A DNA stretch of 64,000 nucleotides from a virus, in the IMG/VR virus record IMGVR_UViG_3300037493_003174, positions 18,342-82,341 of that record; one strand, 5' to 3'. Both the position numbers and the translations under genes were made by a program. This document shows positions 1 to 7,999 of this stretch, one piece after another. Below the pieces are notes generated by a model. That model searched no databases, was not told the origin of the DNA, and saw nothing but the letters and a program-made list of their open reading frames with translations. Every line of letters starts with the position of its first letter. Position 1 is the stretch's first letter.

Positions 1-1
1 T

Positions 2-1870
2 AAAGATGGTGTAGATGGTATCCTGGGTAATAAGACTCAAATGGCATTAGATGCTTTTAATTCTGGTATTCCTCCTTCTAAAGTAAAAACAATTGAACCA
101 AAGAAAGAATCACAAAGTACTAAGTATGTGATTAACAAAAATCTTGGAACAGGTTACTTACCATATCTCGATAGAGGAGAAGGAGAAGAAATTTGTGTTA
201 AAGGTAAAGGATGTTCATTTAATGTAAGTGTTAAGATGAGTAACTTACTTGGTGAAATAGCTGATGGGGATATATGGGCAAATGATGCTTGGTTTAATAA
301 GTCTGATGTTCTTAATAAAGGTGGAGATCTTATTTATGAAACCACAGAAAGAGACATCAGTAAGATGCCCAAGGTTCCTAAAGATGTTTATGCAAAATTA
401 CAAGTTGGTGATTATGTACAGCTCAATAGGATAAATACAAAAACAAGTGGAGAGTTTGCTGCAGAAAAACAAGGAGGTTTAGAAAATGAAAATGTTGAAC
501 ACCTTGGATTTGTAGTTGGTAAAGATAAAGATGGTACGCCACTAATTTGGCATGGTTCTGAAAAAGGAAAAGCTTTTATTAAAAGACTTGATGAGCCAAT
601 AAGTCTTGATGATCATGACAAAAGTATATTCACTTATCAAGTTGCATCTATTGTAAGATCACCTAGTCTTAAAAATGCTGACTTATCTGGATTACAGAAA
701 ACAGTCTATTACAGTACAATTGATCCTAAACAAAAACTAATAGCTAGTAAAACAGCAACTGAACGTCAAAGACAAGCAACAGGTGTTATTAATAATAATG
801 TTAGAAATCTTAAAAACTTAGGTTACACTCAAGAAGATGCAAATTTTGTAGGACAGATTCTTGTAGGAGGAATCATGCAAAATGAAACTCAGGGTGGAGA
901 ATCAAATAAAAGAATTCCTAAACAAATTGCAGCTACTCTTTATAAAGATGTTCTTGGTCAAGGAGAGTTTGAAGGAGATGAAGCAAGTATTGGTTATTAC
1001 CAAATGAAACCTACTTTAAACTTTGTCAGTAAAGATGGGTCATTAAATGCACTTGGTAAAAAATTAGAAAAACTTGGAGTTGATCCTAAAGATATTGGAA
1101 CTTTTGATATTGAAGCACAAACTAAAGCAGGTGCAATTATTCTTTTAGATAATTATGAACAACTTAAAAAAGATAAAGATTTTAATATTAAGACTGGTCT
1201 ATATAAAGGAAAGATACCAGCATCTTATATTTTAGCTAAGTCTTGGCAAGCAGGAACTGATTGGTATAAGAGAGAAAAATATCAAAAATATCTTAATAAC
1301 TTTGATATAGATTATAGTAATAATGTATTAAAAAATGCTCTTAATACTATGAGCAATACAACTACAAGTAATCAATTACAAAAAGAATATAATACAGTAA
1401 AGAAAGGAATTACATCAAGAGAACAAGCTAATGCAGATATTCAAAGAGCTCAAAGTCTTAAAGAATTAGTAGAAAAAAATAACAGAGAAGCTGAGTATCA
1501 AAAGAATAATCCAAATTATGCTTATTCAAAAAAGGTACCTACTGAGTCTACTGCTGTTTATAATTCTTATAAAGATACATTTAAAACACCTGAGTATACT
1601 ACGAAACCTATAATAGAAAGTACAGTTTATAAATATCCTGAAAGACCTGGAGTAACTTATAAAAAAGATTCAAAAGGTAAATGGTATGTTAACAGTGGAA
1701 AAGCAACAGGCAACAAGTACGTTCCTATACAAGATCCATCTGGGAGTAGAACAAAAGCTTTAGTAAAGGGTGCGGTTAAAGCTAAAGAAGGGGGTATGAT
1801 TGTAAATCTTACACAAGCTGAAATTGATAGATATATTAAGGATGGTTATGTAATAGAACAAATAGATTAA
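2..1870 (+). CDS. Peptidoglycan-degrading virion protein, 5' end outside window
   Basis: The reading frame is open from base 2, so the gene starts upstream and the ATG at 41 is internal. The first codons read DGVDGILGNKTQMALDAF, the second half of a PG_binding_1 repeat (wall-binding). Next comes a segment with two Cys (52 and 58 counted from the ATG at 41) and a VEHLGFVVG...IWHGS stretch that resembles an NlpC/P60 or CHAP-like amidase. A helical domain around residues 265-425 containing IGYYQMKP looks like a lysozyme or transglycosylase-type fold. The C-terminus carries a YKYP...YKK...WYV module and ends KEGGMIVNL. A wall-piercing role during DNA entry is inferred from these domains and from the neighbouring virion genes. 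The wall-binding repeat is the surest part; catalytic residues are not proven. Confidence 0.65.
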   Translation, partial: KDGVDGILGNKTQMALDAFNSGIPPSKVKTIEPKKESQSTKYVINKNLGTGYLPYLDRGEGEEICVKGKGCSFNVSVKMSNLLGEIADGDIWANDAWFNKSDVLNKGGDLIYETTERDISKMPKVPKDVYAKLQVGDYVQLNRINTKTSGEFAAEKQGGLENENVEHLGFVVGKDKDGTPLIWHGSEKGKAFIKRLDEPISLDDHDKSIFTYQVASIVRSPSLKNADLSGLQKTVYYSTIDPKQKLIASKTATERQRQATGVINNNVRNLKNLGYTQEDANFVGQILVGGIMQNETQGGESNKRIPKQIAATLYKDVLGQGEFEGDEASIGYYQMKPTLNFVSKDGSLNALGKKLEKLGVDPKDIGTFDIEAQTKAGAIILLDNYEQLKKDKDFNIKTGLYKGKIPASYILAKSWQAGTDWYKREKYQKYLNNFDIDYSNNVLKNALNTMSNTTTSNQLQKEYNTVKKGITSREQANADIQRAQSLKELVEKNNREAEYQKNNPNYAYSKKVPTESTAVYNSYKDTFKTPEYTTKPIIESTVYKYPERPGVTYKKDSKGKWYVNSGKATGNKYVPIQDPSGSRTKALVKGAVKAKEGGMIVNLTQAEIDRYIKDGYVIEQID

Positions 1871-1883
1871 ACTTATTAAGTTT
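1869..1883. repeat. 15-nt inverted repeat overlapping a stop codon
   Basis: AAACTTATTAAGTTT is a perfect 7+1+7 inverted repeat that begins inside the TAA stop of the upstream gene. The same structure, with A for T at the centre, overlaps the stop codon at 7938-7940. There is no U-tract after it, so it may be a protein-binding or RNA-processing site rather than a classical terminator. Confidence 0.5.
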
Positions 1884-1895
1884 ATCCAATAAATT

Positions 1896-1910
1896 AAAAT
1901 TTAGTATATT
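1896..1910 (+). promoter_or_regulatory. Putative phage late promoter motif
   Basis: AAAATTTAGTATATT lies exactly 16 nt before the ATG at 1927. The identical 15-mer sits 16 nt before the ATG at 27071, and AATTTGGTATATT sits 16 nt before the ATG at 52581. The TATATT part resembles the Bacteroidota -7 box (TAnnTTTG). The fixed distance makes chance unlikely. It could be a promoter or a translation signal. Confidence 0.6.
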
Positions 1911-1926
1911 AACTATATAAGATAAT

Positions 1927-4900
1927 ATGAAAAAAAGAGTTAGAATCTATAAGAGCCCAACAGGTGAAGGACAGTTTTTAAATAAGACTGCACAATTTTT
2001 ACGTAAAGCTCAGATGGGTGGTGCACCTACTGCAGAAGAATTATCATATCCGGGTGCTACTCAAGGTCAAACACAACAAGTAGATGATAATCAACTTGCT
2101 TCATTAGTACTACAAGATATTAGTAACTCAAGACCAAAAGAAGAGATAGTAGTTAAGTTGGTGAATATGTATGGTAAAGATCCAATGGAAGCAACTACTT
2201 TGGTAAATCAAATGTATACTTATCTTGAAGAACAATCAGAAGCACAGAAAGAAGAAGATTCTGAAGAATCATCAGATGAAGAAATTACAGGTGGAGATCC
2301 AGAAGATGCTCAGGAGGAAACAGTAATGAATCCTGTTCAAGAAATTGAAGAAGACTTCTATGGTGATGACATGAATAATGATATGGCAAATCAAGTTGCT
2401 AATGAAGATGATGAAGTAGAAGATGATGATACTGATGTTGCTTCTCAAGTAGTAATGATGAGAGGCGGCTACATGAGAGCACAAGATGGAGCAGAAATAG
2501 AAAGTGAATATCCAATTGTATTTCCAGGAGTTGAAGCATACTTACCTGCAAACATGTCTGACATGATGGGTGGTAGTTATGATGTAGCAACTGGAGAAGC
2601 TTGGCAAAGACCAGAGTTTACTGCACCTGAAACTTCAGATGATGCTGGTATCTCATATGGTTATATGGATCAAGGTGCAGAGGAAGCAATGGTAGAAGAT
2701 GCCCCTGAAGGAATACCAACAGAAGAAAGTGAGTATAGAAAAGGTGGAGCTTACAAAAAAGGTAAGAGTGCTTATGTAAATTCTGTACTTAAGTTAGTTA
2801 AGAAACAAATAGGTGGAGATCAAGAAAATAATAATCCTAATGACCTTACTAAAAAAGAAGATCAATCAGATCCAATTGGAAATGATTTAAGAAGAGGTAT
2901 CTTAAGTAATTATATTGGAACCCTTAAGAATCAAGGTCAGATGGCTGTTGCTAAAGAAGAAGCAGAACAACAGTATGATCAAATGATGCAACAGCAACAA
3001 ATGATGCAACAGGGTATGCCTCAAGCTCCAATGAATTATTCTGAAAATGGTGAAATGCTTGATGAAGCTCAGTTTGGTGGATTGTTTAATAGAAGAAGAA
3101 ATCAAGAAGGTCAAGAGAGAAGAGGCTTGTTCAATAGAAAACCAAGGATTCCACAAGGATTTGGTTATGGCTATCCTCCAATAGAATCAGTAGATGTATA
3201 CAAGAGAGGTATATTTGGTAGACCAAAAGAATACTCAGTTAACTTTGGACAAATGCCATCTGTTATGCCAGGTTATGGTATGCAAGGTAGTGGACCAGGT
3301 TTCTATGGTTATGGTTATACAGGTACTAAAAAGACTCCTGCAAGAAAAATTGTAGAAGATAATGCTATTTATGTAAATAGTCAAGCTAATAAAGATGTAG
3401 CTGTAGTTACTCCGGGTAATGAAGCAACTAATAAAGATGTTAAGGTTGAAGAAAAAGTTGAAGTAAAAGCTGATGGTACAACAGAAACAGTTGCAACTAC
3501 TGAAGTTAAAACTCCTGGGACTGAAACTCCGGTTACTGTAAACAGTTCTAAAACTGCAAAAGAAAAACAAGTTACTAAAGATCAAGTAAAAGGTCAAAAA
3601 GAAGTTAATGTTCAGAAACGTGCTGATGGTATTTACACTTATCCAAATAAGACTGCAATTTATAAGAAACAAAATAACCAGTGGTATATTGATATAACTG
3701 GTGTAGGAAATGCATTTCAAAAAGTTTCTTCTGGAGATGTAGAGGGTAGAGTAAATGCATTAGAAAAAAATGCTGTAACATATGTTCAACCAAAAGCTAA
3801 AGTAGTACCCATTCCTATTGGAAATAGGCCTGACTTAATGAAAGATGCAACAGGAGTAGCTTCTCAAGTAAGACAGGTTGCAGTTCCAACTTATGATTTT
3901 AAAAAACCAAAACCAAAAGTTAACGCTTTTGATATGGATAAAATTATGGCTCCAATAAAAGATCCATTCATGTTCCCAAGACAAACAGTGATTGATCCAA
4001 AAGGATCACAACTTTTTGGATTACAAGATGGAGGTATCATACAAGATCCTTTTTCTGATGAGTATGGTAATCTTCAAAGATTTGTTTATGGAGGAGATGA
4101 TGATCTATCACTTGCAAATATGGATCAGTCTGATATTGATTACACAGGATCAGAAGATGTAACAGATCCATACTTTCAAAAAGGAGGTTTGCTTAAAAAC
4201 TTGTTTCCTGCTAACTTAAATAGAAATTACAGTACAGAATATAGAGGTGCACGTAATGCTGCAGGAGAAGTTGTTCCTGGTTATTTTGGTAAGAATTCAC
4301 AACTTAAATCAGTAGATGTTCAAAAAACAGGTTTATTAAGTGGAAGACCTAAGAAGTATTCAGTTACTTTTAGTAATCAAAGTTCTGATCCAACTAAACC
4401 AATGATTAGTTTAGATAGACCAGGTACAGAAAGTGTTATACCTAAAAAAGCTCCTATGGCTTTATCTCAAAGAGAAATGGATAGAGGTGATAGACAAGCA
4501 GGAAGACAGAGACCATTAACTGCTGGTAAAAAATATGAAAAATATTTTGAAGAACCTGTATTGAATGAGGAAGAACAAGCAAAAGCTTTTGATAATCAAT
4601 TAAAATATCAAGCTAATGTAGATGCTTATCATAAGGAAAGATCAGATAATACTGCAATGATTAATAAAATGTTTAATCAAAAAGGAGAACAGCCTGGAAT
4701 AACACAAAATCAAATGCAAGAGTTTCAGCAGATGATTGGTAATCAAACAGGAATACCTAGTTATGCTGAATCTCCATATCCAACTCAAGTAATGCGTCCT
4801 GAAGGTGAGTTTCCTGAAGGATATGTACAAAGGAATCCAATGTATGGTGCAGCATCAGATAGCTATGAAAGTTACTTAGACTTTATAAATAGTGGTATGC

Positions 4901-5628
4901 CTTTAGGACAAGGTATGACAAGAAATGAGATGACAAGAGAGCAGTACATGGGAGAGTATGGTCATTATAATGATGGTGGTGCTTTAAGAAAGTTTATACC
5001 TACTGCTCAGTATGGTGGTGATAGCCCTGTAGTATATACTAATAATCCAGCAATGGATGGGATGACAGATGTTGATATGTTATCTCTTAACCCTGGTATT
5101 CAAGATTTAGATCAATCATCTTTAACAAGTTTTATGAATGTTGATAGTCCTACAAGAGATCAATCACAAGACCCAAAACAATATACTGTAGATCCAAATC
5201 AAGCTTCAAGACAACAAACTGAAAAAGTTTATGAACCTGAAGGAGATGTAACATATGACTTTAAAACAAAAACTAATGTTGATCCACAAGCAGCTTTACT
5301 TACAGGTAATGCAGCTGCTAAAGGAGTTTTAGGATTTGTTGATAGAATGCAAAATAAAAAGAACGAGGCAAAAATGTATAAAAATCTTACTTCTGATAAT
5401 TTATATGCAAGTGATCCTAGTAGAGACCGTGGTGATTATGAATCAAACTCTGGTTTATATAGACCAGATGACATGGGTGAAACTTGGAATAGTAGATCTG
5501 CACAAATGGGTGGTCAAAATAGTTATCTTAATGAAGATCCTGACTATGTAGAAGGAGATGAAGTTGATATGACAGATGAAGAATTAGCAAACTTTATTGC
5601 TAACGGTGGTGAAGTTGAATATTTATAA
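1927..5628 (+). CDS. Large Gly-Gly-motif virion protein, possible cargo or ejection protein
   Basis: 1233 residues, not recognised as a named family. The N-terminus is basic, residues 95-175 are very acidic, and a Gln/Met-rich run lies near 345-365. Short hydrophobic Gly-Gly motifs preceded by basic or polar residues recur (RGGYMRAQ, KGGAYKKG, FGGLFNRR, DGGIIQDP, KGGLLKNL, DGGALRKF, NGGEVEYL). An internal duplication is visible: SVDVYKRGIFGRPKEYSVNF at 421 and SVDVQKTGLLSGRPKKYSVTF-like sequence at 795. A YTYP...YKK...WYI module near residues 570-620 matches one in the upstream gene. It follows the putative late promoter at 1896 and is followed by another Gly-Gly-rich protein after only 8 nt. 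A packaged cargo or ejected protein is an inference from position next to the virion RNA polymerase genes. Confidence 0.6.
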   Translation: MKKRVRIYKSPTGEGQFLNKTAQFLRKAQMGGAPTAEELSYPGATQGQTQQVDDNQLASLVLQDISNSRPKEEIVVKLVNMYGKDPMEATTLVNQMYTYLEEQSEAQKEEDSEESSDEEITGGDPEDAQEETVMNPVQEIEEDFYGDDMNNDMANQVANEDDEVEDDDTDVASQVVMMRGGYMRAQDGAEIESEYPIVFPGVEAYLPANMSDMMGGSYDVATGEAWQRPEFTAPETSDDAGISYGYMDQGAEEAMVEDAPEGIPTEESEYRKGGAYKKGKSAYVNSVLKLVKKQIGGDQENNNPNDLTKKEDQSDPIGNDLRRGILSNYIGTLKNQGQMAVAKEEAEQQYDQMMQQQQMMQQGMPQAPMNYSENGEMLDEAQFGGLFNRRRNQEGQERRGLFNRKPRIPQGFGYGYPPIESVDVYKRGIFGRPKEYSVNFGQMPSVMPGYGMQGSGPGFYGYGYTGTKKTPARKIVEDNAIYVNSQANKDVAVVTPGNEATNKDVKVEEKVEVKADGTTETVATTEVKTPGTETPVTVNSSKTAKEKQVTKDQVKGQKEVNVQKRADGIYTYPNKTAIYKKQNNQWYIDITGVGNAFQKVSSGDVEGRVNALEKNAVTYVQPKAKVVPIPIGNRPDLMKDATGVASQVRQVAVPTYDFKKPKPKVNAFDMDKIMAPIKDPFMFPRQTVIDPKGSQLFGLQDGGIIQDPFSDEYGNLQRFVYGGDDDLSLANMDQSDIDYTGSEDVTDPYFQKGGLLKNLFPANLNRNYSTEYRGARNAAGEVVPGYFGKNSQLKSVDVQKTGLLSGRPKKYSVTFSNQSSDPTKPMISLDRPGTESVIPKKAPMALSQREMDRGDRQAGRQRPLTAGKKYEKYFEEPVLNEEEQAKAFDNQLKYQANVDAYHKERSDNTAMINKMFNQKGEQPGITQNQMQEFQQMIGNQTGIPSYAESPYPTQVMRPEGEFPEGYVQRNPMYGAASDSYESYLDFINSGMPLGQGMTRNEMTREQYMGEYGHYNDGGALRKFIPTAQYGGDSPVVYTNNPAMDGMTDVDMLSLNPGIQDLDQSSLTSFMNVDSPTRDQSQDPKQYTVDPNQASRQQTEKVYEPEGDVTYDFKTKTNVDPQAALLTGNAAAKGVLGFVDRMQNKKNEAKMYKNLTSDNLYASDPSRDRGDYESNSGLYRPDDMGETWNSRSAQMGGQNSYLNEDPDYVEGDEVDMTDEELANFIANGGEVEYL

Positions 5629-5636
5629 TTTAAGCT

Positions 5637-7940
5637 ATGTTAAGAAGAGTAAGAATTAAATCTGTACCAAAAGCTAGAACAGGGTATCAAGTTAATGGTG
5701 GTTTAGCTAATGATGTACCATCATTTGGTGGTGCTGATTACAATGCATATATTGGTGAACAACCATCTGAGGTAAAGAGAACACTATCTGCGGTTCCAAG
5801 AAAAGAAGCTAATCTAGAAGCTGAAGGTGGAGAAACTGTAATAGGAAATATTGATGGTAGTATGATGCCCTCTTTTTTTACAATTACTGGTCCACGCCAC
5901 AGTAGTGGAGGTGTTCCATTAAACTTACCAGATGACAGTTTTATTTTTAGTGATACTAAGTCAATGAAGATTTCAGACCCAACTATTCTAAAAATGTTTA
6001 ATGCTAATCCTAAGAAAGGTGGATACACTCCGGCTGACTTATCTAAGAAATATGATCTTAACAGGTATAGAAAAATACTTCAAGATCCTAATTCAGATAA
6101 GATGGATAGAAAGACTGCTGAGATGATGATTAAGAATTACACCATGAAACTTGGTGCTTTAGCATTAGCTCAAGAGTCTAAGAAAGGATTTCCTCAAGGT
6201 ATACCTGAATTATCAAAACCTTATATGGAGTCTAATGGAATTACTGAAGAAGACTTACTACCACAAAAACCACAACCACAACAGCAGATGCCGTCACAAG
6301 AAATGATGGAGGCTCCTGAAATGGAAGGTATGGAAGAGATGCCAATGGAAATGCCAAATGGGGAACAGATAGCTCAACCTCAGTCTATGGAGCAAGATAT
6401 GGCTGCTCAGGAAATGATGCAACAACAAGCTCCTATGGCTTATAGTGGTCAACCAATGGCTATGTATGGGATGTCAATGGGAGGTTATGAGTTTCCTTAT
6501 GAGTCAAATGAAATGGCTTATGGAGGATTGACTAAAGCACAAACTGGAGTTATCACACCTTATGAAGAAGCAAGAACAAAACAAGGAAATGTAACTCCAA
6601 CGGGTACATCAAATAAGTTTAGTTCACGTAAACAATCATTAAATGATTATTTAAAACAATGGGAAGATAGTATTCCTGGTATTGGTAAAATGACAGAAGG
6701 CCAAGCACAAAAAGCTATTTATGAATGGACTTTAAAAAACAATCCTGAAAGCATTAAGAATATGTGGACAACACATGGTCTTACAGCTAAAGGTATGAAG
6801 AATGCAAAATTAAAAGCATTGAGTAAAGATGGGTCAGGTAAATTTACTGAAGAACAATTAAAAGATCCTAAACTGTTAGAACAGTTGCAAGATGCATATG
6901 TAGATAATTATTTTGGTGTAAGACAATTAGATCCTGTAAAAGCAGAAGAAGTAAAAGATGGGCCTGTATCAACAGAATGTCCATGTCTTGATGATAAAGG
7001 TGTAGCTATTGCAGGAAAGTTTGCTCAGAAGAATGAGAAAGATGAGTGTATGCCTGAAACATGTACACCAAAAGAAAGCTGTGAATGTGATAGAGCAGAT
7101 GGTACGGTATATGATCCAGGTATGAATACTGATGGTAGTTGTAAAGAATGTGAAGAAATTATCACAGAAGAAGGAGATGTACTTAAACCGCCAGCAGAAA
7201 AAAGAGAACCAGAATGGTGGTTACAAGATACTGTAAATACTATGGGTGCATTTGGTGATATGATGAGTGCTAAGAAATATATGCCTTGGGAAGCAAGAGT
7301 TGATCTTGAAGAACCAAGACCTACATTCTTAGATCCTACAAGAGAACTAGCTGCACAATCTGAACAAGCTAATATTGCAGCTCAAGCAGCTTCTTCATTT
7401 GCGGGTCCTCAAGCATTGAATGCAAGACTATCTCAGATACAAGGTCAAGGAGCTAGATCAGCTGCAGATACACTTAGTAGAATTAATAATCAAAATGTTA
7501 ATATTGCTAATCAGTTTGAAGCAAATCAAGTTGGTGTAAGAAACCAAGAAAATCAAATGAATCAGCAAATGGCAACTAGAGTATATGACAAAAATGTTAT
7601 TGCTAATCAACAGTTTGATAATGCTAAAAGACAAGGGGCTGCAAATATGAGACAGGCTTACAATACTGCAGTAACAAATAGAATGAAGACAGATGCATTA
7701 AATCAAATGTATCCTAACTATCAAACTAGACCGGGTGTTGGAGGACGTGTAGAATATACACCAACTGACAAAGCTGTTGATCCAGGAGCAAAGCAAGCAA
7801 CAATGGGAGAAGAATTAAAAGAATTAATGTCTCAAGGATTTAGTAAAGAGTCTGCTGAAAAATACCTTTTAAATAAATATAAAAAGAAAGGTGGTAGTAC
7901 AACAGGATACGTATATACTGATTGGCCAATCTTCTTATAA
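5637..7940 (+). CDS. Gly-Gly-motif and coiled-coil virion protein with Cys-rich insert
   Basis: 767 residues. The N-terminal 140 residues form a conserved-looking domain with GPRHSSGGVPLNLPDDSFIF. A Met/Gln/Glu-rich linker follows (about 205-285). Residues about 440-510 hold a cluster of roughly ten Cys (CPC, CMPETC, CECD, CKEC). Residues about 570-690 are Ala/Gln/Asn-rich helix likely to form coiled coil, as in phage ejection or tail-lumen proteins. It ends with a KKGGSTTGYVY segment. It starts 8 nt after the previous gene, and the context TTAAGCTATG is shared with the start of the RNA polymerase gene at 16377. The function is inferred from location in the virion block; no enzyme motif is seen. 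Confidence 0.6.
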   Translation: MLRRVRIKSVPKARTGYQVNGGLANDVPSFGGADYNAYIGEQPSEVKRTLSAVPRKEANLEAEGGETVIGNIDGSMMPSFFTITGPRHSSGGVPLNLPDDSFIFSDTKSMKISDPTILKMFNANPKKGGYTPADLSKKYDLNRYRKILQDPNSDKMDRKTAEMMIKNYTMKLGALALAQESKKGFPQGIPELSKPYMESNGITEEDLLPQKPQPQQQMPSQEMMEAPEMEGMEEMPMEMPNGEQIAQPQSMEQDMAAQEMMQQQAPMAYSGQPMAMYGMSMGGYEFPYESNEMAYGGLTKAQTGVITPYEEARTKQGNVTPTGTSNKFSSRKQSLNDYLKQWEDSIPGIGKMTEGQAQKAIYEWTLKNNPESIKNMWTTHGLTAKGMKNAKLKALSKDGSGKFTEEQLKDPKLLEQLQDAYVDNYFGVRQLDPVKAEEVKDGPVSTECPCLDDKGVAIAGKFAQKNEKDECMPETCTPKESCECDRADGTVYDPGMNTDGSCKECEEIITEEGDVLKPPAEKREPEWWLQDTVNTMGAFGDMMSAKKYMPWEARVDLEEPRPTFLDPTRELAAQSEQANIAAQAASSFAGPQALNARLSQIQGQGARSAADTLSRINNQNVNIANQFEANQVGVRNQENQMNQQMATRVYDKNVIANQQFDNAKRQGAANMRQAYNTAVTNRMKTDALNQMYPNYQTRPGVGGRVEYTPTDKAVDPGAKQATMGEELKELMSQGFSKESAEKYLLNKYKKKGGSTTGYVYTDWPIFL

Positions 7941-7953
7941 ACTTAATAAGTTT
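7939..7953. repeat. 15-nt inverted repeat overlapping a stop codon
   Basis: AAACTTAATAAGTTT begins within the TAA stop of the preceding gene and forms a 7+1+7 inverted repeat, matching the one at 1869-1883. It lies in the 59-nt gap before the gene at 8000, and no U-tract follows directly. Confidence 0.5.
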
Positions 7954-7999
7954 ATTAAACTTAAAAAATGTTGATACTTTTATAAAGAATTAGAATAAC

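Noticed and set aside
3235-3720. 161-codon minus-strand ORF opposite the 1233-residue gene
   Set aside because: Composition is Ser/Phe/Ile/Cys-rich low complexity as expected from the antisense of a Lys/Glu/Asn-rich gene; no motif, no leader.
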